From Sulfidibacter corallicola (lineage in GTDB: Bacteria; Acidobacteriota; Holophagae; Acanthopleuribacterales; Acanthopleuribacteraceae), in the NCBI RefSeq assembly GCF_017498545.1, contig NZ_CP071793.1, positions 3,658,001-3,722,000 on the forward strand: DNA of 64,000 nucleotides, read 5' to 3'. Position 1 is the first letter of the stretch. Each line of letters starts with the position of its first letter. A program made the translations under genes and the position numbers. This document shows positions 8,917 to 18,000 of the stretch, one piece after another. The notes beneath the pieces were generated by a model. The model was not told where the DNA came from, did not search any database, and saw only the letters and a list, made by a program, of their open reading frames with translations.

Positions 8917-11676
8917 ATGATGACCATCTCTGAGACGTTCGATCTGAATCAGAAAATTCAAAAGGACCTGGCTTTCATCCTGGATTGTTTCCGGGAGGTA
9001 TTGGTTTCCCTGAACGAGCCCGTGCTTGCAAAAAACCTGTTCTGCTCCGACTTGGAAGGAGAAATGCTGCCCGAACGCACCGCCCAAGCTTACTCCATGG
9101 CGTTTCAATTGCTGAACCAGACAGAGGAGAATGCGCACAACCAGAGAAAACGGGCCATCGCGTCCGATCCTCAGTCGGAATACGAGTCCGGCCATTGGCG
9201 CCAAATCTTGAAACGGCTGCAGGAGGCTGGATTCTCGGATGGCGACATCGCGTCCCGGTTGCCGGAGATCATGGTGGAACCGGTACTCACCGCCCACCCC
9301 ACGGAGGCCAAACGCGCGACCGTGTTGCAACATCACCGGGAGTTGTATCTGCTCCTTTTGAAACGGGAAAACGCCATGTGGACGCCGCTGGAGCGGGAAA
9401 ACATCCGAGGTGAGATCAAAGTCCTGTTGGAACGGCTCTGGCGAACCGGAGAGATCTTTCTGGAAAAACCCGATCTCGCCTCAGAACGCCGCAACGTGGT
9501 TCACTATTTGCGCTTCGTGTTTCCCCAAGTCGTTCCCATGGCCGATCTGCGCCTGCGTCAGTCCTGGCGGCACCTAGGCTTCGACCCCGCCAAAATTCGC
9601 CATCCCAGCAACCTTCCGCGCATCAGCTTCGGTACCTGGGTCGGCGGAGATCGCGACGGACATCCCTTCGTCACGGCCGACATCACCCGCCAAACCCTCG
9701 CCCACCTGCGAACCCAGGCGTTGTTGTGCTTGCGCACCCAAATCACCCGCCTGGGTGCCAATATCAGCCTCTCCGGTTATCTTCAGGAACCGCCGGAAGC
9801 GTTGTCGCGCTGGATCGAATGCCAGGAAAAGGAACTCGGTGCCAGGGGCCTTGCCGCGACGGCTCGCAACAAGAACGAACCCTGGCGTCAGGCCGCCAAC
9901 CTGATGCTTGCAAAGCTACCGATTCGCGTGATCGATGACGCGCATGCGAGCCTCGAAAACCAAAAAGGTCATTATTGCCAGCCCGAGGAACTGGCGGCTG
10001 ACTTGGATTTGTTGGCCCGATCGCTCGATGAAATTGGGGCGCAGCGCCTCACCGAAGCCGATGTCTTTCCTGTTTTGCGAACAGTGCAGTGCTTTGGTTT
10101 CCATCTGGCCGTGTTGGACATTCGTCAAAACAGTGCGTTCCACGATCGGGCCATCGACCAGTTGATGGCCACCGCCGCCATTACCGATGGCCCTTTTTCC
10201 GAATGGGACGAACCTCGCCGCATCGAATTTTTGGAGCGGGAGCTTCAAACCCCCAGGCCCTTCACTTTGGCAAGGACCGATTTGGGCAAGGAGGCCGAGG
10301 CCGTGCTCGGCTGTTTCTCCGTAGTCCAAGAATTCAGCGATCAGAACGGCACTTCGGCGATCGGGGCACTCATCGTCAGCATGACCCGAGACTATTCCGA
10401 TCTCGTGGCCGTCTATTTGTTGGCCCGGGAAGTCGGTCTGGTATTTCCCACCGAATCGGGATTGGTCTGCAGCCTGCCGGTGGTTCCCCTGTTTGAAACC
10501 ATTGACGACCTGCGGCGCAGCGGCGACATTCTCGACCGCTTCCTGAGTAACCCTCTGACCCGCCGCAGCCTCGAACGCCAGGCCCGAGAACGGGGCTGGT
10601 CCACGCCCGTGCAGCAAGTGATGGTGGGCTACAGCGACAGCAACAAAGATGGCGGCATCCTGGCCAGCTTCTGGACTTTGTACCAGGCTCAGGAGGCCAT
10701 GACCAAGGTTGCTCGGCGTCATGGCATCCACCTGCGCTTTTTCCATGGGCGTGGCGGAACCATCGGACGCGGCGCCGGCCCCGCCCACCGCTTTCTGCGG
10801 GCGCTGCCGCCAGGCTCCCTGAGTGGCACCCTGCGCCTGACCGAGCAAGGCGAAACCATCGCCCAAAAATACGCCAACCAAATGACTGCCGCCGTCAACC
10901 TGGAGCTTCTTTTGGCCGGCACGACGGAGGCGGCGCACCAGCGGGAAAACGGCGACGAAAAGGAAGCCAGGCTGCGGCAGATTCTGGATCACGCCGCGCA
11001 AAAGAGCTTTCAGGCCTACCGCGAACTTCTGGAAACCCCTGGCTTCGTTGATTTCTTCCGCGAAGCGACGCCCATTGACGCGATCGAGTCGAGCCACATC
11101 GGTTCCCGTCCCTCGCGTCGCACCGGGAGTCGCAAGCTGGAAGATCTGCGGGCCATTCCCTGGGTGTTTAGCTGGAACCAGGCCCGGTTCTGCCTTTCCG
11201 GTTGGTACGGCGTCGGTTTTGCGCTCCAGGATCTGCACCAAAACGATCCCGAGGCATTCGACCTCATACGTACCTACAAGAATCGGTTCTGGCCTCCGCT
11301 TCATTACCTCGTCAGCAACGTCGCCACCAGTATGGCCACGACGGATCTGGAAATCATGACCGCCTACGCCGGCTTGGTGACCGATGCGCAGGTTCGCACG
11401 CGGATTTTTTCGCTCATTGAACGCGAATACCACCGAACCATGTCCGTCCTGGAGGCAATCTATGGCGGTCCCTTGGCTGAAAGGCGACTGAAAACCGAGC
11501 TGCCCCTCGCCAGGCGCCGTCCAGGGCTTCATCTACTGCATCAACAACAGCGCGCGCAGTTACGCCAGTGGCGGGCTCTGCGTGAACAGGGCGATCAAGT
11601 GGCGAGCGAAGCCATGTTGCCCAGCTTGCTGCTGACCATCAATGCCATTGCCAGCGGTCTGGGCACCACGGGTTGA
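8917..11676 (+). CDS. ppc: Phosphoenolpyruvate carboxylase
   Basis: Catalyses PEP + bicarbonate to oxaloacetate + phosphate, the anaplerotic feed of the TCA cycle; cytosolic, usually a homotetramer. About 919 residues from the ATG at 8917, normal for bacterial PEPC. Signature motifs are intact: VLTAHPTEAKR with catalytic His near residue 127, GTWVGGDRDGHP, the active-site loop VMVGYSDSNKDGG, and FFHGRGGTIGRG. The C-terminus ends in NAIASGLGTTG, close to the family's usual (N)TG end. The frame is open back to a GTG at 8842, but the two consecutive ATGs at 8917/8920, preceded by GAGGCGA, give a start nearer the conserved region. It is a single-gene unit, divergent from the giant kinase gene; the mobile remnant begins about 290 nt downstream. 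Confidence 0.97.
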   Translation: MMTISETFDLNQKIQKDLAFILDCFREVLVSLNEPVLAKNLFCSDLEGEMLPERTAQAYSMAFQLLNQTEENAHNQRKRAIASDPQSEYESGHWRQILKRLQEAGFSDGDIASRLPEIMVEPVLTAHPTEAKRATVLQHHRELYLLLLKRENAMWTPLERENIRGEIKVLLERLWRTGEIFLEKPDLASERRNVVHYLRFVFPQVVPMADLRLRQSWRHLGFDPAKIRHPSNLPRISFGTWVGGDRDGHPFVTADITRQTLAHLRTQALLCLRTQITRLGANISLSGYLQEPPEALSRWIECQEKELGARGLAATARNKNEPWRQAANLMLAKLPIRVIDDAHASLENQKGHYCQPEELAADLDLLARSLDEIGAQRLTEADVFPVLRTVQCFGFHLAVLDIRQNSAFHDRAIDQLMATAAITDGPFSEWDEPRRIEFLERELQTPRPFTLARTDLGKEAEAVLGCFSVVQEFSDQNGTSAIGALIVSMTRDYSDLVAVYLLAREVGLVFPTESGLVCSLPVVPLFETIDDLRRSGDILDRFLSNPLTRRSLERQARERGWSTPVQQVMVGYSDSNKDGGILASFWTLYQAQEAMTKVARRHGIHLRFFHGRGGTIGRGAGPAHRFLRALPPGSLSGTLRLTEQGETIAQKYANQMTAAVNLELLLAGTTEAAHQRENGDEKEARLRQILDHAAQKSFQAYRELLETPGFVDFFREATPIDAIESSHIGSRPSRRTGSRKLEDLRAIPWVFSWNQARFCLSGWYGVGFALQDLHQNDPEAFDLIRTYKNRFWPPLHYLVSNVATSMATTDLEIMTAYAGLVTDAQVRTRIFSLIEREYHRTMSVLEAIYGGPLAERRLKTELPLARRRPGLHLLHQQQRAQLRQWRALREQGDQVASEAMLPSLLLTINAIASGLGTTG

Positions 11677-11961
11677 TTGCGCTTCGGTCGTAATGCGGAC
11701 ATGGCCTTTATTCGGACGAAGCGAGCCATATGGTGGGCATCCAGGGTGACTATCCCCTGACCGGGCCTTCTGGATTTTGGCCTGATGTCCTCCTGCATGG
11801 CATATTCGAGCTACACGTGATCGCCCCGCAGCAGCGATCGAGGGTCATTCGGTTTCATTTCAAAAAAGACGTGTCTCTCCGGTGGCGGGCCGTGAATTCA
11901 GGGAAACGATTGGATAAAGTGAAGCTCCTGGACGTCACTGATCGACATCAGGAGGAGCACC

Positions 11962-12135
11962 GTGGATCAGCATAGGGAAGAGCCTCACCTGGCTCGGCTC
12001 GCCAAGACACAGAACGCCTTCACCCAATGGCGATTGGTCTGGAGCCGACCCGATGGGATGCGATTGGAGATCCATACACCCGGTTTGAGGATGGAACACC
12101 TTCAGGCCATCGCCACCTCGTTCGTGGGAGGGTGA
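11962..12135 (+). pseudogene. IS66 accessory tnpA-like short ORF
   Basis: 57 residues from the GTG at 11962, which follows a strong AGGAGGAGCACC Shine-Dalgarno. The C-terminal pattern (DGMRLEIHTPGLRMEHLQAI) resembles the tail of IS66-family accessory protein TnpA, and the next gene starts 1 nt after its stop, as in IS66 operons. It is shorter than typical TnpA (about 90-130 residues), so the N-terminal DNA-binding part may be lost. Not part of a complete element. Confidence 0.5.
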
Positions 12136-12136
12136 C

Positions 12137-12202
12137 ATGCTGCAAATCGTGCCCCAAATGCGCATCTTCGCCGCCTGTCAGCCCCCCAGGACGGGCCCGT
12201 GA
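12137..12202 (+). pseudogene. IS66 tnpB fragment (first ~17 codons)
   Basis: Begins MLQIVPQMRIFAACQPP, which matches the N-terminus of IS66 TnpB (pattern MLQL-PQ-RIFVA-QPVDFRKG). After 17 residues the similarity stops and a stop codon follows at 12200. It is therefore a fragment whose remainder was removed at the junction with the oppositely oriented tnpC fragment. Confidence 0.6.
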
Positions 12203-12204
12203 CT

Positions 12205-13236
12205 TTAGGTGACGAGCGTGTCGCACGGGTGGGCGGTGTTGACGGCCGCCGCGTCGCTTATTTGGATCGGTCTCGGCAAATCGGCGGGGCGCAGTGCCAG
12301 GAGATCTTCCAGGTTTTCACCGGCGTGAAGCGTGCCGACGCGGTAGATATGGAGGTCCCGTTCTCGAGTACGGGCGATGATGCCGGTGACATGGGCGCCG
12401 TAGCGTTCCTGGTCGGGATGTTTCTTGTGGTCGCGAATCACGGTCTGGATTCGGGCCGAGGTGTCGTCGATGATAAAGAGATCGGCTTTGGCGGCCTCGG
12501 CGTAGAGCGCGTGGAAGACGGGTTCGGCAGCCGCGGCACAATCGGCGATCAGATCGGACTGGGTGGCATCGGGAAGCGGAATGCCGTGCTCGCGCTGTAG
12601 TTTTTCGAGGCGGTAGGCGGGAAAGCCGTACCAATGACGGAGCATGGCGACGGTCGCTTTGACGGAGGCCGCGTAGGTTTCGCGCTGCGCGTCATCGGGC
12701 CAGGTTGGGGCGAAGACCGCGCCGCACTTGCTGCAAGCCAGCGGAAAGCCGCGATAGACGGTGCCGGTGATGGGCGCGCTGACGTTGAGGCGCAACCGCA
12801 TCAGCGGGCGGCTGGGCTTGTGTTGGTGAAGCCGGCCCTTCCTCTCACCCACGCACTCCGGGCAGGGATCGCCGGGGGTCAGACCGTCGGGGGTGATGTC
12901 AGCCTGGCGACAGCCCCTAAAGTCCTTCGCGGCATGTTTGCCGTGCCCCTTGGGGGCCGGTTTTTTGGGGCGTTTCGGACGGCTTTGCGCCTGACCCTTT
13001 CCCTGATCCGGCGAGAGATCGGCGCCTGTCTCCGCTTCCTCGCCGAGCAAGAGGGCCCTGAGCGCTTTCAGCGTGAGCCCTTGCTGCACCAGCAGGTCTT
13101 TGAGCGCCAGCCAGTCGAGCGTGCACGCGTACATCAGGAGACATTCGGCTTCATCGAGTTCCAAGCCCGCTTCGACTTTGTCGCGAAGCGCGGTGATCCG
13201 TGCCGTCCGCTCGGGTCCCACCAGCGGGCCTGTCAT
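12205..13236 (-). pseudogene. IS66-family transposase (tnpC), 3'-truncated
   Basis: About 343 residues. N-terminal helical region, then a basic linker (PKRPKKPAPKGHGKHAAK), a zinc-finger-like Cys set (CPECVGERKG, CSKCGAVF) and the start of the DDE core: FIIDDTSARI carries the first Asp, and LHAGENLEDLL plus PIQISDAAAVN carries the second. The sequence then ends after CDTLVT, without the conserved CLAHGRRKF-type segment and the catalytic Glu. It should be inactive as a transposase. The ATG at 13236 overlaps the stop of the upstream DUF4338 gene as TGATG, implying translational coupling in the intact element. Confidence 0.8.
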
Positions 13237-14143
13237 CAAACGTCACCGCGCAACAACGCGCGGCACTTTCGATGCAGCGGGTACACCCAAATCGCACGGA
13301 CTGGTTCTGGTCTGCGTCCCTCGCGATCCATCCGACCGCGGCCTTTGGTCATCCCCAGGTATCTCCAGTTGGCTGCGCGATAGCAGGTTCCGGTGAATCG
13401 TTGCGTGTCGACGAAGGTTTCCAGCAGCAGGGGGCGTTGGTGGAAGGCCCGTTCCCAATCGTCGGGGAGCTGTTTGGTTACCAGGCTCAGGACGTGACTG
13501 GCGAGGCTTTTGACCTCGACCCAAGGCAGAAGCAAGAAGCGCGAGTTCTGGACGATCCGCTGAAGCCTCGCTTTGCGGGACTCCAGGGTCCATCCAATCC
13601 ACCGATCTCGTTCTTCGAGGGCCCAGGCCGGTGAAGAAAATTGAAGGCACCCCAACACGCGGGGCTCCGCTTCGGCGGTTTGAATGACATAACGAAGGCA
13701 GGCCCCAAAGGGCGTCTTGAACCCAAGGTAGTGATAGCGATCCATGAGCTCTTTCCAAAGCGCTCGATCCTTGGGGGTTGCGACGTGACGCAGGACCACG
13801 CCTCCCAACTCATTGAGCTTGCATTGGATGGGTGTTTGGGCATCGCCACAGTCGCTGCGCCCGGCTTTAGCCCGCGCGCCTTTCGGCTTCCCCTGGCGAG
13901 GTTTGGGTAGGCGAATGATCCCGGCGGCCTCGAGCTGTTCGAGGAATTGACGACATTCCACGCCTTTCAGTCGACCGCTGGGTCGTTTCCAATCAAGCAA
14001 CTCACAGAGCGTTTCGGCCAATTCCGTTCGGCTAATCCCCCCTTACCGGGCCTCCAGAACTCTTCTGCCATCTCCTTGATCAGATCGAGTTCCTCTGATG
14101 AGACGGGATTGCCGCAAAATCGAAATGGTGTCGCAGTTTCCAT
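13236..14143 (-). CDS. DUF4338 / DruA-like protein, needs a -1 frameshift
   Basis: DUF4338 is the domain of DruA in the Druantia anti-phage system and is also common beside transposases. Here it directly precedes tnpC, so a transposon role is the first guess. The ATG at 14143 (METATPFRFCGNPV) has a GGGAGGTCAGCC Shine-Dalgarno. That frame encodes the expected N-terminus (SSEELDLIKEMAEEF) but stops at 13967. The expected continuation (ISRTELAETLCELLDW then GRLKGVECRQFLEQLEAAG) lies in the -1 frame and runs to 13236. Switching at G6 (14037-14042 complement) restores a full-length protein of about 300 residues with motifs such as YHYLGFKTPFG and DRWIGWT. This is either programmed -1 frameshifting or a one-base indel that makes it a pseudogene. 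Confidence 0.72.
14037..14042 (-). other. Possible -1 slippery site (G6) in DUF4338 gene
   Basis: Read on the minus strand, the in-frame codons are AAG GGG GGA. The heptamer G GGG GGA fits the X XXY YYZ pattern: both tRNAs can re-pair one base back, after which ATT AGC CGA continues the conserved frame. Insertion-sequence genes often use such sites. A simple homopolymer indel would look the same. Confidence 0.45.
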
Positions 14144-14214
14144 GGCTGACCTCCCAGCATGAGGTTAGCCACGATCGGTACAAATGTTCAGGGTTTTTTT
14201 ATGATTGGTTCCTA

Positions 14215-14625
14215 TCACTGGAGGGACACCTTTATCTCAGCCACGTCGGGGATTCCCGTGCGTACCTTCTCCGTCGGGGGCAGTGGCGCCAGCTCACAAA
14301 AGACCAGACCCGCGCCCAACAGCTCATGGATGCCCGAATGGTGACCGACGAGGTGGATCTTCGGCACCCGACACACAGTCAGCTCGTCTCCTGTGTGGGA
14401 GGCACGAACCTAGAGATTCAAAGCTACCAAGAGTCGATCGAACGCGGTGATCGCATCCTGTTTTGCACGAAAGGCGTCTATCGGCCGATCCCGGCCAAAA
14501 GCTTATTAGAGATTGTGAGCCAGCGCGGGTTCCCACTCGACAAAATCGTGACCCAATTGATCGATGATGCCAATTCCCGAGGTGGCCCTGACAACATCAC
14601 CGCCTTGCTGGTGGAGATCCATTAA
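14215..14625 (+). pseudogene. PP2C-type Ser/Thr phosphatase, 5'-truncated
   Basis: About 136 recognisable residues of the C-terminal half of a PP2C/Stp1-like phosphatase. HLYLSHVGDSRAYLL is the central motif with its conserved Asp, followed by the LTKDQT region, a GDRILFCTKGVYRPI segment and the terminal GGPDNITALLVEIH with the metal-binding DN. The N-terminal half, with the RxxNED-type metal site, is missing. Sequence upstream of about 14215 belongs to the mobile remnant and offers no start with a ribosome-binding site. The enzyme would normally reverse kinases like those nearby, but this copy should be dead. Confidence 0.8.
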
Positions 14626-15047
14626 CGCATCCGAAAAGACCCGAGCTGAAAGCCAGCCGTTCTCATTGTTTTCGATCAAGACAAGGGCTGTCCTTGTGGC
14701 TTGTTAGGATAGTTCAAGTGTCATGGCGAACCTTTAGCAAACCCCCTCACTGTAAATCGTTTGTAAACACACGATAGGAGCTCGCTCGGGTTTCCGCCTT
14801 TCAACATAGCGACTTCTCTGTTTGCCTACGATGATCCTGCTCTCAACTCCAGGCGCCCACCTGGCACCGCTATCCTCTTCACACAACATCGCCAAATGGC
14901 CCCTATAACCAACCGTCGACCCAACTCGGACGGCTTGGTTGGCGTGTGCCTCGGTGTGTAAAACTCTACCTCTTTACACCAACATCCTCGAAATACGGAT
15001 CTTAACGCCTTTTTCTATGACTTTTCTCTTCTCTGGAGTTTGACATT
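14626..15047. other. Intergenic region upstream of the RHS gene
   Basis: No gene is seen. It probably holds the RHS promoter (see 14935-14964). The Shine-Dalgarno CTGGAG lies 9 nt before the ATG at 15048. Confidence 0.5.
14935..14964 (+). promoter_or_regulatory. Candidate promoter of the RHS gene
   Basis: TTGGTT, an 18-nt spacer, then TAAAAC. This would give a leader of about 75 nt before the ATG at 15048. It is a moderate match only. Confidence 0.35.
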
Positions 15048-18000
15048 ATGTCTTCCCACACCATTCAAAGACACCCACAGGGTGGCCTTTCTCCGCGCCT
15101 GGTATTTGTTGGCGTCGTTGTCGGCATTTTTTTCTTTCTGAGCAGTTCGCTTTCCGCCTCCGATGTGGGGGCCCCCGACGACACGGAACCCCGCAACCCG
15201 GCACTTACCGAACCCCAAAACGGCGTCGCCGCACTGTCCTCCGATTCCGACCGCCTGGGCGTCCACACCTCGGCACCCTTCACCACCGTCAACGAGTTCA
15301 CCGGCAAGCTCAACATCGCCCTCGACCCGATCGGGGTACCCGGCATGTTCCTGCAGCCGCTCTACAAATCGCCGCAGGAAAAATACTGCGACGACGAGAG
15401 CGGGTTCCGACTCTGCCCGATGAACGAGGCACCCGCCGGCCAGGGGCTAGGTTACGGTTGGAGCTCCAACTTCGGCTACATCCTGGCCCGCAATGCGATT
15501 TTCGGCAATGGAGCTGCACCTTCCTCCGCCGACTGGGAACGCGTTCGCTTTGTCGACACCGCGGGCAATATTACGCCGTTCGGTCGGGACGGCGTCTTTC
15601 AGGCCAGCCCAGAGGACGGCGGTGCCGGCGACGCCTGTCTTCCTGACGGCTGTACACCGGTCCACGCCGACATCCACTTCATCGACAGCCAGCTCCGCCG
15701 CATCACTCGGGAACGCACCTTCGACGGCACATCCCTGGAAGGCTTTTCCCAAAATAGCTATTTCCTGTTGGATCCCAACGGCCAGCGGACAGAGTACCAA
15801 GCAATCCGCCGGGTGACCCAGTGGAACAACACCACGGCCGTGAAGTTCCTCCCGGTCCAGATTCGGTTACCCAACCAACGCACCATCAACATTTCTTATG
15901 TTGGTGGGATCGATCCCGATGGAACCTTGCCTGATTCGGGGCTCATCGATCGGGTCACCGATTCGTTCGGCCGGTCACTGCAGTTCCACTATGCCGACGG
16001 ACAACTGGAACGCGTGACCCTGGAATCTTCGCAGGGATCGAAACTCCTCAGATCCTTTAGATACCAGTCCATTCAAGTCGGCAATCAATCGTTCTGGGTC
16101 TTGCACAAGGTCATTACTCCGGAAGGCTACGAAACCGAGTTCACGACGGAAGACATCGGCGAGCGCGTTCCCTACGTGACCACGATGAAACTGCCGACCG
16201 GTGGCACCGTTCGGTACCAATACGCCACCCAATCGTTCCAGCATCTGGAAGTCGACACGAGTGATTGCCGAGCGGCTCGGGACGATGGCTGCGAAGAGTA
16301 CATCCTCCGTTCACGCCCCTTCGTCCGGTTGAGCCAAATGTCCTTCGGCGGGGGCCGTTACACCTTTGACTACCACCAATGGACCGCTTCCGAAGAACGG
16401 ACGAATCCCCAGAATGAGGGCCGAATCGACGTCACGGTCACGGAGCACAACGGCGACGTCCAGTATCAACGCGTCACCAGCTATGTCAACACACCCATCT
16501 TCGAGACCTACTTCCAAACCTGGGACCAGGCCCATGTGGTCGGCCGTCCGCGCGAGCGCACCGTCACCTTTGGGAATTCAAGCTACCGCGAAGCGTGGAC
16601 CTATACGCCTCCACTCAACATTGGCGGCCACGCGGGAGGTGATCCCGTTCAAGTCCATGCGCTGCGACAACACAGCCAGCTCGAGGACGGAGTTTGGTTG
16701 GACACCAATTACCACTACAGTTGGTTTGACGAGAACGGCCTGAATGGTCAGAACTTCGACCAGAACTTCCTACAACCGATGGCTGTGGTTCGCAAGGCAC
16801 GCCACGGGTCTCACATCCTGCGGAAGAACTTTGAGTACACACATCGGGTGGTCCGGGAATTCGACGAACACACCAACGTCATCGAAGATCTTTACGCCAT
16901 CAACCTCGTCACCGAGGAACGGGAAACCTTCCAGCGCGGTACGGTCGTGGAAACCGTGGGCCGCACCACCTACGCGTACGAAAACGCCATCTTCCCCTTC
17001 GTCACCGAGGTTCGGCGCTGGCGTAATGCCTCCGAATCCGAGCGCGACACCTTTGCCTACTACCAGAACGGCGCCAACCGCGGCCTGCTCCTGCAGGAAA
17101 CCCGCGGAGACGCCACATCTCCGACGAGCTATCACGACTTCGCCTTCGGCGTACCGACCCGGATCGACCACCCCGAGGGCGTCGACACTATCCGAACGAT
17201 TCATGCCGACGGTTCGGTGGCCAATGAAACGGTCGACGGGGTCACCACCACCTATCGGTACGATGGCGATGGTCGCCTCGTGCTGGTTCAGCAACCGGAC
17301 ACCGCCGACCTGATTACCGAGCACTCACGGCCCGGAACCTCTACGCCCTACATGACCAGCTACTACCGCCTCGACGCTCCGGGAAATAATCCCTCGGAGA
17401 TGACCTTTCCCATCGTGACTCGAACCAAAGCAGGCTACACCATCCCGGTGATTTTTCGGCAATTCGACGAATGGGGTCGAGAAACGCGGGAAGGCATTTC
17501 TACGCTCGACCAAAAAACCTGGTATCGCGACACCACATACACGCCATTGGGTATGGTGTCACGCAAGACGAGCGGGCTCGGGGGGCATTGGTCCTACGCG
17601 TTCGACGCCTTCGGTCGGCCTGCCCACATCTATTTCACGTGGACGGAAGCAAACCGCATCCTGCAGGACACCACCTTTGACTATCGCCGAACCAGCGATG
17701 GTGGCGCGGTTTTCTCCCAAAGTGTGACGGCCTACGATAGTGACGATTCGCTGGAGCGAATCCAGGAAACCGACTTTTTGGGCCGGACGACGATGGCTGC
17801 GACCAACGGCCACAACACATTTTTCCGATACGCCCCCCATCCACAAGGGCTTGAAACCACCACGCTTCCCTATGGGGAATCATCGCTGGCCCGTACCACC
17901 GTGACGACCTGGCTTGGCCAGGTACTCGAAGAGACCCATCCCGAAATCAGCGAACAGGTTCGGTACGAATACAACAGCCGGGGTCTCCTGGAGAAACGAT

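Larger units (their letters stand above)
11962..14143. mobile_element. Rearranged IS66-type element remnant with DUF4338 gene
   Basis: Contains the 5' parts of IS66-type accessory genes on the plus strand (tnpA-like, tnpB start) facing a minus-strand DUF4338 gene and the first part of tnpC. The plus and minus coding fragments are both cut at about 12200, as if the interior of one or two convergent elements had been deleted. I could not identify terminal inverted repeats or a target duplication, so the limits given are just the outermost recognisable genes. The right side abuts a 5'-truncated phosphatase gene, indicating loss of host sequence. Confidence 0.7.
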
